Below are positions 24,471 to 31,646 of a DNA stretch of 61,920 nucleotides, one piece after another. This DNA is from Thermoflexus hugenholtzii JAD2. GTDB lineage: Bacteria > Chloroflexota > Anaerolineae > J036 > Brachytrichaceae. Position 1 is the first letter of the stretch. Each line of letters opens with the position of its first letter. The DNA lies in the NCBI GenBank assembly GCA_945877855.1, contig CAMDWA010000005.1, positions 1-61,920 of the forward strand, read 5' to 3'. Below the pieces are notes generated by a model. That model saw only the letters and a list, made by a program, of their open reading frames with translations. It was not told the origin of the DNA and searched no databases. The translations under genes and the position numbers were made by a program.

Positions 24471-25244
24471 TTATGCGCGATTTGAGTATTGAATAATCGA
24501 AAACGTTGCGCCTTGAGGATCAGCTAACACAGCTACGCGACCAAATGGTGTATCGAAGGCCGGCACACGCAGTGTGCCACCCAACGCCACCGCTTGTTCA
24601 ATCGACTCATTGGTGTTTTTTACCGCAAAATACACCATCCAATGGGGTGGAATGCCGTCCCAATTCGCATCCATTTGCAAGACACCGGCAACGGTTTTGC
24701 TGCCAATGTTGAGCATGTAATATTCCATCGTGGGCATGAGTTGCGATGTTTGACCATGTAACCCACAATAAAAATCGCGGGCCTTGGCAGCTTCGCGGCT
24801 ATTCACCTCGTGCCATGTCATCGCGCCGGGTTCATCTGTTACGACTGCGCCAATATGCTGATTCGATTCCCACAAGCCAAACACAGCGCCAGTGGGGTCA
24901 ACACAAACCGTCATGCGCCCAAATTCACCAATGGTCATGGTTGGAACCATCACTTGACCACCTGCAGCAATTACTTTCGCAGAATCGACTTCAGAGTCAT
25001 TGGTGGCAAGGTAAACCGTCCAAGCAGACGGTATATTGGGATCATCCGACATCATCGGGCCAATACCAGCAACAACGTTGTCATTTAACAGCGCATTCGC
25101 GTAATAACCAAATTCTGGCCCGCTAATGAGATACGTCCAACCAAACAAATTGCCATAAAACTTACGAGCGGCTTCGGGGTCAGAGGTCATTAAATCTGCC
25201 CAAGTAGGGGTGCCGGGGGTTTTCTTTTGAGTATGTATTGACAT
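24471..25244 (-). CDS. Two-domain VOC (glyoxalase-like) protein
   Basis: The 257-residue protein has two vicinal-oxygen-chelate domains. The first (residues 8-125) holds WADLMTSDPEAARKFYGNLFGW and ends CVDPTGAVFGLWE; the second (135-255) holds WHEVNSREAAKARDFYCGLHG and ends LADPQGATFSIIQ. Proteins of this CFP-30/27-kDa antigen type are common in Actinobacteria and Chloroflexota, and few have a known substrate. I start at ATG 25244 (MSIHTQKKT), which lies 6 nt after the -10 box. It precedes the selenoprotein gene on the same strand. Confidence 0.88.
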   Translation of the reverse strand: MSIHTQKKTPGTPTWADLMTSDPEAARKFYGNLFGWTYLISGPEFGYYANALLNDNVVAGIGPMMSDDPNIPSAWTVYLATNDSEVDSAKVIAAGGQVMVPTMTIGEFGRMTVCVDPTGAVFGLWESNQHIGAVVTDEPGAMTWHEVNSREAAKARDFYCGLHGQTSQLMPTMEYYMLNIGSKTVAGVLQMDANWDGIPPHWMVYFAVKNTNESIEQAVALGGTLRVPAFDTPFGRVAVLADPQGATFSIIQYSNRA

Positions 25245-25250
25245 AGGTAT

Positions 25251-25279
25251 ATTACAGAACAAACGTTCTTTTTTGTCAA
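25251..25279 (-). promoter_or_regulatory. Consensus promoter with an overlapping GAAC-N4-GTTC (LexA-like) box
   Basis: On the minus strand -35 TTGACA (25274-25279), a 17-bp spacer and -10 TGTAAT (25251-25256) drive the VOC gene. Transcription should begin at or next to the ATG, so the mRNA would be leaderless. The spacer contains GAACAAACGTTC (25257-25268), which fits GAACRNRYGTTY, the LexA/DinR box of Gram-positive bacteria. A regulator bound there would block RNA polymerase. Confidence 0.7.
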
Positions 25280-25302
25280 GTAAAAAGGGCAGATAATTAT
25301 GG

Positions 25303-25321
25303 ATATAAGCCGTAAGCCGTG
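25303..25321. repeat. Two tandem AAGCCGT heptamers
   Basis: Two AAGCCGT units followed by GAGA lie just before the amidase gene. No complementary arm is visible. They supply an in-frame GTG (25319) that would lengthen the amidase by 11 residues if used as a start. Confidence 0.45.
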
Positions 25322-25351
25322 AGATTTACTCATTCACTTAATATTGCCTTT

Positions 25352-26635
25352 ATGACCCAACCCAACAGTACCCAACGTGTCGAGCAAGCGTTAGAACGCG
25401 CAGCCGCAGCCGCCGACCTTAATTTATTTGCATATCTTGATGCTGAAAATGCATTGGCGCAAGCGGCACAATTAGACCGCGAAACCGCGCAAGGGCAATG
25501 GCGCGGGCCATTGCATGGCTTGCCGGTGACGATTAAAGATTTATTTAATGTGGCAGGTATGCCAACACGAGCTGGCGCAAAAGCCAAAATGCCCCCCCTG
25601 CAACCCGCCGAAGCCATTGCTGTGGCACGGTTGCGAGCCGCTGGGGCGGTCATTTTGGGCAAAACTAATATGGTTGAAATTGCGTTGGGCATAACGGGTG
25701 AAAACCCTTGGACGGGTGATGTAAAAAACCCGCTCGACCCGACTCGTCAAACTGGCGGCTCATCGTCGGGGTCGGCGGCGGCAGTGGCGGCTGGGGTTGG
25801 TACATTGTCACTCGGCACCGACACGGCTGGCTCAATTCGCATTCCATCGGCTTTATGTGGGGTGGTAGGCTTTAAGCCAACGTTTGGGCTGGTGCCGTTA
25901 GATGGGGCATTGCCGTTGTGTTGGAGTTGCGACCACGCTGGCCCCATCACCCGCACCGTAAACGAAGCCGCCACGATGTTTGAGGTGTTGGCAAAACAAA
26001 CCCCCAAACTTACCAAGCTAAATGGGGCAAATCTGCGTTTTGGCGTGCCTTATCGCTATTTAGAGGGGGCACTAAGTGACGAGGTGCGGCAAGTATGGGA
26101 ACAATTTTTGCGGACATTAAGCGCTGGCGGGGCAACGTTGGTCGCGATGGATATGGATGATATTTTCAAACGCACTATCGATGTCTTTGTACCGCTGCGG
26201 GCCGAGTCATCCATCACCCACCGCCACGCGCTGGCGAGTGAACCTGAGCATTTTTCACCCTTTGTGCGCAGCGAATTAGAACGCGGTATGAAGGTGACGG
26301 CGGTTGATTATTTGGATGCGCTGGCCTTGCAAAACCAATTGCGCAGCGAAGCCGATTTGGCGTTGCGCGATGTAGACGCACTCATATTGCCCGCCACGCC
26401 GACCATTGCCCAACCTCGCGGCAGCACCGAGATTATGCTTGAATCGGGGCGCACAACCTTACGCGCTGGGTTTATGCATTTGGCGCGACCCTTTAGTTTG
26501 TTGGGCTTGCCTACGCTATCTATGCCTTTTGCAAAAATTGGCGCGTTGCCAGCCGGTTTGCAAATTGTTACGCCCACTGGCACAGATTGGCACACTTTAT
26601 CTATTGGGCAAAGGCTGGAGGAAATTGAAAATTGA
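25352..26635 (+). CDS. Amidase-signature family enzyme
   Basis: The 427-residue amidase has the complete Ser-cisSer-Lys triad: Lys in PVTIKDLFNV (about residue 61), Ser in QTGGSSSGSAAAVAAG (about 135-140) and the nucleophile Ser in GTDTAGSIRIPSALCGVVGFKPT. Family members hydrolyse amides, including Glu-tRNA amidation as GatA, but it lacks the GatA context. I start at ATG 25352 (MTQPNSTQRVEQAL). Its last residues EIEN and the TGA are encoded by a 38-bp hairpin arm, so the natural C-terminus may have been replaced. Confidence 0.88.
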   Translation: MTQPNSTQRVEQALERAAAAADLNLFAYLDAENALAQAAQLDRETAQGQWRGPLHGLPVTIKDLFNVAGMPTRAGAKAKMPPLQPAEAIAVARLRAAGAVILGKTNMVEIALGITGENPWTGDVKNPLDPTRQTGGSSSGSAAAVAAGVGTLSLGTDTAGSIRIPSALCGVVGFKPTFGLVPLDGALPLCWSCDHAGPITRTVNEAATMFEVLAKQTPKLTKLNGANLRFGVPYRYLEGALSDEVRQVWEQFLRTLSAGGATLVAMDMDDIFKRTIDVFVPLRAESSITHRHALASEPEHFSPFVRSELERGMKVTAVDYLDALALQNQLRSEADLALRDVDALILPATPTIAQPRGSTEIMLESGRTTLRAGFMHLARPFSLLGLPTLSMPFAKIGALPAGLQIVTPTGTDWHTLSIGQRLEEIEN

Positions 26636-26703
26636 AAATTTAGAATGGAAAATTGAAAATTGCTTTTTTCAATTTTCCATTCTAAATTTTCAATTTTCAA
26701 TTT
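26622..26703. repeat. GAAAATT-type heptamer hairpin, perfect 38-bp stem
   Basis: Arm 26622-26659 (starting AAATTGAAAATTGAAAATTT) is exactly complementary to 26666-26703 with a 6-nt loop. It lies between convergent genes and contains both stops. The amidase ends EIEN-stop from the left arm and the oxidoreductase ends QIEN-stop from the right arm. A 38-bp perfect stem would serve as a bidirectional terminator. Confidence 0.95.
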
Positions 26704-28174
26704 GCGCGGCAACGCGCAACGCGCCCATTGTGACGCCGGCGGTGCTTTGTCCGGGGAAGATGCTGTCGCCGACCAGCCACGCATTGCGAAAACCAGTATG
26801 TGGGCCACGTGCGCGAAAGATGCTGGTGAAGGGAAAGCCGCCAACCCCGCCACGATGACGGCGGGTATAAAACTTGAAGGTGACAGGCGTGCCCGGTAAT
26901 TGCAGCCGAATCCGTTGGTGCAAACCCGGCAGCGCCCGCTCGGCTAAATTGAGCATTTGCTCGCTATATTGGGCGACCCGCGCCTCATACTCGGCTTGCC
27001 CGCCCGGCTTGTTGCGCAATGCCCACCAATTGGCGCTGCGAGTGTGGGTGCTGATGGTGAGAGCACGATGGCCTAACGGGGCGCGAGTGGTGTCATTGGG
27101 CATTGAGAATGACATAAAAATCGAGTTGCCTTCACCCAATGCTTTGCCATATTCGCCGATCACTTGATGATGATCAACAGGTAGCGATGGCAAATGTTGG
27201 CTCGGTGCTTGGTCGGCAATACCCAAATATAAGGTAAACGCGCCCCATTCATCGGGGCGCGTTTGGGTTTCGCGTATCAGGTTGGCTGGGGCCGCGTCGC
27301 CCAATAACCGCGCCAAATCCCACGGAGTGAGGTTGGCAATGCAATAATCACATTCAAAGCGTGCACCTTTATTGGTATGCACCGCCACAATTCGCCCATT
27401 TTGGGTCTCAAAACGGGTGGCCTCGTGGCGATAGTGAATTTGACCGCCAAATTTTTTGAGCGCCTCGACCAATTGCACGGCAATAGTGCCGATGCCGCCT
27501 TCGACATGATTAACCCCTTTGCGTGGCAAATCGTAGGCGGCAGCCCCAAATAAAGCGCTGGCATTGTCGGCGGTGGTTTGGGCGCTAATGAGCAATTGGG
27601 CATTTAAAAATGTCAGCGCTGCCCCATCATTCAAACCGCTACGCCGCGCCCATGCCCCAGCCGTTTCAAATAAATGAGGCAATGCCTTAAGCGTCGATGG
27701 TCGCAGCGCTCGCGTCGTTTGTAGCAACTCACCGATATTGGCAGGCGGCCACGCCGGTTGACGCACTGCAAATGCCCAAACGGCATCGCTCACGGTTTCC
27801 ATATTGCGAAAAAAAGCCAAGGCTGATGCTTGGTTTGGAAATGCGCGGGCAATTTCATCATGCCATGCGTCTTGCTGGCCAAAACGGGTCACGATACGAT
27901 CGGGCAAATGCACTTGCCACGCCGGTTCAGCGGGGTGGGTTTTCCATTCGATGCCCAAGACCTTGCCCACCATATCGTGCGGCCCGCCTGTATGAAACCC
28001 GCCAGCCAACGTTGCACCAGCATCGAAGCGATATTTTTGATGATAAAACGTGCCAGCGCACCCGCCCGGGTAAATGTGAGCCTCAAGCACAGTCACATCG
28101 TGGCCTTTTTTTGCCAACAAGGCTGCCGCCGTTGCACCACCCACGCCCGCACCCACCACCACTATTTTTGCCAT
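26690..28174 (-). CDS. CrtI/CrtISO-like FAD-dependent oxidoreductase
   Basis: The 494-residue phytoene-desaturase-superfamily flavoprotein has the dinucleotide motif VVVGAGVGGATAAALLAKKGHDVTVLEAH (residues 4-32), the PGGCAGTF motif just after it, GGIGTIAVQLVEAL near the middle and a C-terminal WLVGDSIFPGQSTAGVTMGALRVA FAD-binding block. These enzymes act on carotenoids or other hydrophobic isoprenoids. The substrate is not evident and no carotenoid genes are nearby. I start at ATG 28174 (MAKIVVVG), since upstream codons are not conserved-looking. The last residues (IEN) come from the hairpin. Confidence 0.88.
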   Translation of the reverse strand: MAKIVVVGAGVGGATAAALLAKKGHDVTVLEAHIYPGGCAGTFYHQKYRFDAGATLAGGFHTGGPHDMVGKVLGIEWKTHPAEPAWQVHLPDRIVTRFGQQDAWHDEIARAFPNQASALAFFRNMETVSDAVWAFAVRQPAWPPANIGELLQTTRALRPSTLKALPHLFETAGAWARRSGLNDGAALTFLNAQLLISAQTTADNASALFGAAAYDLPRKGVNHVEGGIGTIAVQLVEALKKFGGQIHYRHEATRFETQNGRIVAVHTNKGARFECDYCIANLTPWDLARLLGDAAPANLIRETQTRPDEWGAFTLYLGIADQAPSQHLPSLPVDHHQVIGEYGKALGEGNSIFMSFSMPNDTTRAPLGHRALTISTHTRSANWWALRNKPGGQAEYEARVAQYSEQMLNLAERALPGLHQRIRLQLPGTPVTFKFYTRRHRGGVGGFPFTSIFRARGPHTGFRNAWLVGDSIFPGQSTAGVTMGALRVAAQIEN

Positions 28175-28252
28175 TGGGTCGATTGTATAGAGTTTGTATA
28201 AGGATAGAATAAGTTGAAGATTAAAGATGCTATGCGAATACAATAAAGCCCC

Positions 28253-28621
28253 ATGAAACTAAAAGCAACCCACCATGTCGCCATTTTTACGCAAAATTTT
28301 GCAGTCATGGAGGCGTTTTATACGCAAACCCTCGGCTTTAACGTAACGAAACGTTGGGATGAGAAAAACATCATCTTTATCAACATTGGCAGCACCACCA
28401 TCGAGTTGATTGGGCGTGACACTGCGCCTGTGGCTGGCACGCCGCCCGGGGCCATTAACCATATCGCCATGCATGTCGATAGCCTCGATGATTGCTATCA
28501 AGAATTGCTTGACAAAGGCGTGAAGATTAAAAGCGCCCCCGCCAATTTTATGGATGTGCGGATTTGCTTTTTCTTTGACCCAGATGGCAATTCGCTAGAA
28601 TTAGTGCAAGACCCAGCGTAA
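28253..28621 (+). CDS. Single-domain VOC protein
   Basis: The 122-residue glyoxalase-fold protein has an N-terminal ATHHVAIFTQNFAVMEAFYTQTLGFNV and a C-terminal FFFDPDGNSLELVQDP, with His and Glu in the usual metal-ligand places (HHVAIF, TIELIG, NHIAMHV, LELVQ). It resembles lactoylglutathione lyase and methylmalonyl-CoA epimerase. An mmCoA epimerase role is conceivable given the mutase subunit at 51.8 kb, but that is inference. It is tightly convergent with the following permease gene. Confidence 0.82.
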   Translation: MKLKATHHVAIFTQNFAVMEAFYTQTLGFNVTKRWDEKNIIFINIGSTTIELIGRDTAPVAGTPPGAINHIAMHVDSLDDCYQELLDKGVKIKSAPANFMDVRICFFFDPDGNSLELVQDPA

Positions 28622-28622
28622 A

Positions 28623-29462
28623 TTAGCGCGTGGTCGGGTCTAACACATCGCGCAGGCCATCGCCCAGCAAATTGAAACCCAGCACGGCTAAGCCGATAGC
28701 AAGGCCCGGAAACACCGACGGCCAAGGGTTATTTTGCATAAAGCCGTAGGCCGCGCTTAAAATATTGCCCCACGATGGGCTAGGCTCTTGTACGCCCAGA
28801 CCAAGATAGCTGAGGGCGGCTTCGGTCAAAATGGCAGCGGCAACTGTAAGTGATGTTTGCACGATGAGCGGCGCAAGAATGTTGGGCAAAATGTGGCGCA
28901 ATGTCACCCGCAATGGCGAAACGCCCAAACTGCGCGAGGCTTCGACATATAACAGCCCTTTGGCCGCTAAGGTAGAGCCGCGAGTAAGACGGGCAAACAC
29001 TGGCAAATTAACGATGCCGATCGCCAAAATCACATTGCTTAACCCAGCGCCAAACACGGCCAAAATAGCGATGGCCAATAAGACAGCAGGGAAGGCAAAT
29101 AACACATCCATCACACCCATCACAATTGTGTCGGGCCAACCGCCCAGATAACCCGCCAATAACCCCAACAAAACACCAATCACCAACGAAATCGCCACCG
29201 ACATAATCCCCACTTGCAGCGATGCCATTGCCCCATGCAAAATGCGGCTAAAAATATCGCGCCCAAAATTATCTGTCCCCATCAAAAATTCGCCACTGGG
29301 AAAAGCATAGCGTTTTGAAATTTGCTGACGGGTTGCGGCATATGGGGCCAAGGCTGGCCCGATAAAAGCCGCCAAAACAAAAAACAAAATGAGCAAGAAG
29401 CCAGCAATCAATTGGGGGCTGCGCACAGCGCGGTAACGAAAACGTAAGAGTTCGGGTGACAT
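28623..29462 (-). CDS. Dpp/Opp-type ABC transporter permease (DppC family)
   Basis: The 279-residue inner-membrane protein has the N-terminal OppC-N segment (LIAGFLLILFFVLAAFIGPALAPY) and GTDNFGRDIFSRILHGA. The BPD_transp_1 domain follows with EASRSLGVSPLRVTLRHILPNILAPLIVQ, the EAA loop that contacts the ATPase. It is a typical DppC partner for peptide or nickel import. No binding protein, second permease or ATPase is adjacent, so it depends on genes elsewhere. Confidence 0.92.
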   Translation of the reverse strand: MSPELLRFRYRAVRSPQLIAGFLLILFFVLAAFIGPALAPYAATRQQISKRYAFPSGEFLMGTDNFGRDIFSRILHGAMASLQVGIMSVAISLVIGVLLGLLAGYLGGWPDTIVMGVMDVLFAFPAVLLAIAILAVFGAGLSNVILAIGIVNLPVFARLTRGSTLAAKGLLYVEASRSLGVSPLRVTLRHILPNILAPLIVQTSLTVAAAILTEAALSYLGLGVQEPSPSWGNILSAAYGFMQNNPWPSVFPGLAIGLAVLGFNLLGDGLRDVLDPTTR

Positions 29463-29487
29463 AAAATTGCACGATGCCTCAAAAAAT

Positions 29488-29516
29488 TTGACTTTTTTTT
29501 TAATCTATGAGAAAAT
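29488..29516 (+). promoter_or_regulatory. Probable promoter of the XPB gene cluster
   Basis: A -35-like TTGACT (29488-29493), a 17-bp spacer largely of T, and a -10-like GAAAAT (29511-29516) precede the XPB ATG (29528). The match is moderate at -10 and no other promoter is evident in the 65-bp gap. Confidence 0.45.
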
Positions 29517-29527
29517 TATAGGTCATT

Positions 29528-31495
29528 ATGCAAGGATATCGACCTGAAAACCCTTTAATTGTGCAAGGTGACAAAAGTATTTTACTTGAAGTCGATAACC
29601 CCCAATATGCAGATGCGCGTGATGCTTTGGCGCGGTTTGCCGAGCTAGAAAAAAGCCCAGAATATGTGCATACCTATCGGCTAACGCCACTGTCGCTTTG
29701 GAACGCAGCCGCGGCTGGCCTAACGGCTCAAGCCATTCTTGAGGGGTTAAATAAATTTAGCAAATACCCCTTGCCCGACAATGTGCGCATCGACATTGCC
29801 GATGCGATTGGGCGTTATGGACGCATTAAGATCGTGGTGGAAGATGGGCGAATGTTGCTGATTTCAGATGACGCGAGTTTGATGGAGGAAATTTCGCGCC
29901 ACAAGCTATTTCAACCGCTCATGAAGGCCAAATTAGGCCGCACCACCTTTGAAATTGACCCTGGCCAACGTGGGCATGTAAAACGGGTTTTGATGCAAAT
30001 TGGCTACCCGGCAGAAGATTTGGCCGGTTATACCGAAGGCGAACATTTCCCATTTGAATTGCGCGGCTTGGGGGCGCATACGGGTGCACCATTTGATTTG
30101 CGCAATTATCAGTCTGAAGCGGCAGATGTGTATTGGGCAGGTGGCAGCGCAGCAGGTGGCAGCGGGGTAATTGTGTTGCCGTGTGGCGCAGGTAAAACCA
30201 TTGTTGGCATCGCTGCAATGGCGCGGGCGCAATGTGCAACCCTCATTCTCAGCCCAAATACGGTAGCAGTGCGGCAATGGATTCGTGAAATCCTCGACAA
30301 AACCACCATTACTGAAGACCAAATTGGCGAATATACCGGTCTCAAAAAAGAAATACGCCCGATTACGGTGACAACTTATCAGGTATTGATTTACCACACC
30401 TTAAAACGCAAGGCCAAAGCTGGTGACAACGCGCTAGTGCCGGTTAATGGCAACGGCGCGAACGGCAAAGCCGATGACATCGACGGCTCTGATGATATTG
30501 ATATGGCAGAGGTGTTGGCTGCGATGGCTCAGCCAGCGTCATCACGCAGCAAACCCGAAGCCGATTGGGTAACGCCTAGCGGTCGCAAAGGCAAAACGCC
30601 TAAGAAATTGCCCAATTTGAGCGAATACCCACATATGGAGTTATTCACTTCGTTAAATTGGGGGTTGATTATTTATGACGAAGTGCATTTGTTGCCTGCA
30701 CCAGTCTTCCGCATGACTGCCGAGATTCAGTCACGGCGACGGCTGGGGTTAACAGCCACTTTGGTGCGCGAAGATGGGGCCGAAAGCGATGTGTTTTCAT
30801 TGGTGGGGCCAAAGAAATATGATGTGCCTTGGAAGGACTTGGAACGCCAAGGTTGGATCGCTACCGCTGAATGTCATGAAATTCGGGTGGCACTGGATGA
30901 CGATGATCGGATGGAATATGCGGTGACCAGCCAAGAAAAGAAGTATCGATTTGCGGCCACCTCCCAGAAAAAATTGCCGATGATTTCAATGCTGATGCAC
31001 AAACACCGTGACGATGAAGTCATTGTGATTGGGCAGTTTATCGACCAATTGCAGGCCATTGCTGCGCGTATCGGTGCGCCTTTAATTATGGGAGAGACCC
31101 CTGTGCGTGAGCGCGAAAAACTATTTCAACAATTTCGCACGGGCGAAATTACAAAATTGGTATTATCACGGGTCGGCAATTTTTCAATCGACCTGCCTGA
31201 TGCCAATGTGTTAATTCAGGTCAGCGGCATGTTTGGCTCGCGACAAGAAGAAGCACAACGATTGGGGCGGGTGTTGCGGCCCAAGGCCAATGGCTTGTTG
31301 GCTCATTTTTACAGTATCGTTACCCGTGACACGCTCGATCAAGAATTTGCCTCAAAGCGCCAAATGTTTTTGACTGAGCAGGGTTATCACTACGACATTA
31401 TGTATGAAGATGAGGTCGCGGCATATCAGCCAGCCATCATCGCCCAAGATGCCACGCCCATTCGACGGACAACCAGTGGATTGCTTCATTCGTAA
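29528..31495 (+). CDS. XPB/Ssl2-family DNA helicase
   Basis: The 655-residue superfamily-2 3'-5' translocase/helicase has an N-terminal damage-recognition-like domain (1-190). Motif I is VLPCGAGKTIVG (about 214-225), motif II is YDEVHLLP (about 382-389), and the XPB RED motif in GLTATLVREDGAE is near 412. The C-terminal RecA fold ends GMFGSRQEEAQRLGRVLRPK (motifs V-VI). An acidic, Gly/Asn-rich insertion occupies about 305-355 between motifs Ia and II. Bacterial XPB unwinds or translocates on DNA in repair, though its physiological role is poorly known. It heads a co-directional set of four genes. Confidence 0.94.
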   Translation: MQGYRPENPLIVQGDKSILLEVDNPQYADARDALARFAELEKSPEYVHTYRLTPLSLWNAAAAGLTAQAILEGLNKFSKYPLPDNVRIDIADAIGRYGRIKIVVEDGRMLLISDDASLMEEISRHKLFQPLMKAKLGRTTFEIDPGQRGHVKRVLMQIGYPAEDLAGYTEGEHFPFELRGLGAHTGAPFDLRNYQSEAADVYWAGGSAAGGSGVIVLPCGAGKTIVGIAAMARAQCATLILSPNTVAVRQWIREILDKTTITEDQIGEYTGLKKEIRPITVTTYQVLIYHTLKRKAKAGDNALVPVNGNGANGKADDIDGSDDIDMAEVLAAMAQPASSRSKPEADWVTPSGRKGKTPKKLPNLSEYPHMELFTSLNWGLIIYDEVHLLPAPVFRMTAEIQSRRRLGLTATLVREDGAESDVFSLVGPKKYDVPWKDLERQGWIATAECHEIRVALDDDDRMEYAVTSQEKKYRFAATSQKKLPMISMLMHKHRDDEVIVIGQFIDQLQAIAARIGAPLIMGETPVREREKLFQQFRTGEITKLVLSRVGNFSIDLPDANVLIQVSGMFGSRQEEAQRLGRVLRPKANGLLAHFYSIVTRDTLDQEFASKRQMFLTEQGYHYDIMYEDEVAAYQPAIIAQDATPIRRTTSGLLHS

Positions 31496-31502
31496 ATGAG
31501 TA

Positions 31503-31630
31503 TCTTCTCAATAATGAGTGATAAAACAGATTTTTGCCAAAAATACTATCTCTCTAGCCACAACAAGGGCTGGGGAGATGATGGTTTAGGTGTTACATCT
31601 TTATTAAATTGCCCATATTTATTCAGAAGA
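31503..31630. repeat. MITE-like element (128 bp) with 12-bp terminal inverted repeats
   Basis: TCTTCTCAATAA (31503-31514) and TTATTCAGAAGA (31619-31630) are inverse with one mismatch. The same ends bound the 60-bp segment at 11279. The element fills almost the whole gap between XPB and the next gene and contains a 47-codon frame that I do not regard as a gene. Confidence 0.45.
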
Positions 31631-31646
31631 CCCTTCTAAACAATCA

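Noticed and set aside
31497-31640. A 47-codon frame between XPB and the helicase-associated gene
   Set aside because: It lies almost wholly inside the MITE-like segment and has no ribosome-binding site or family resemblance.
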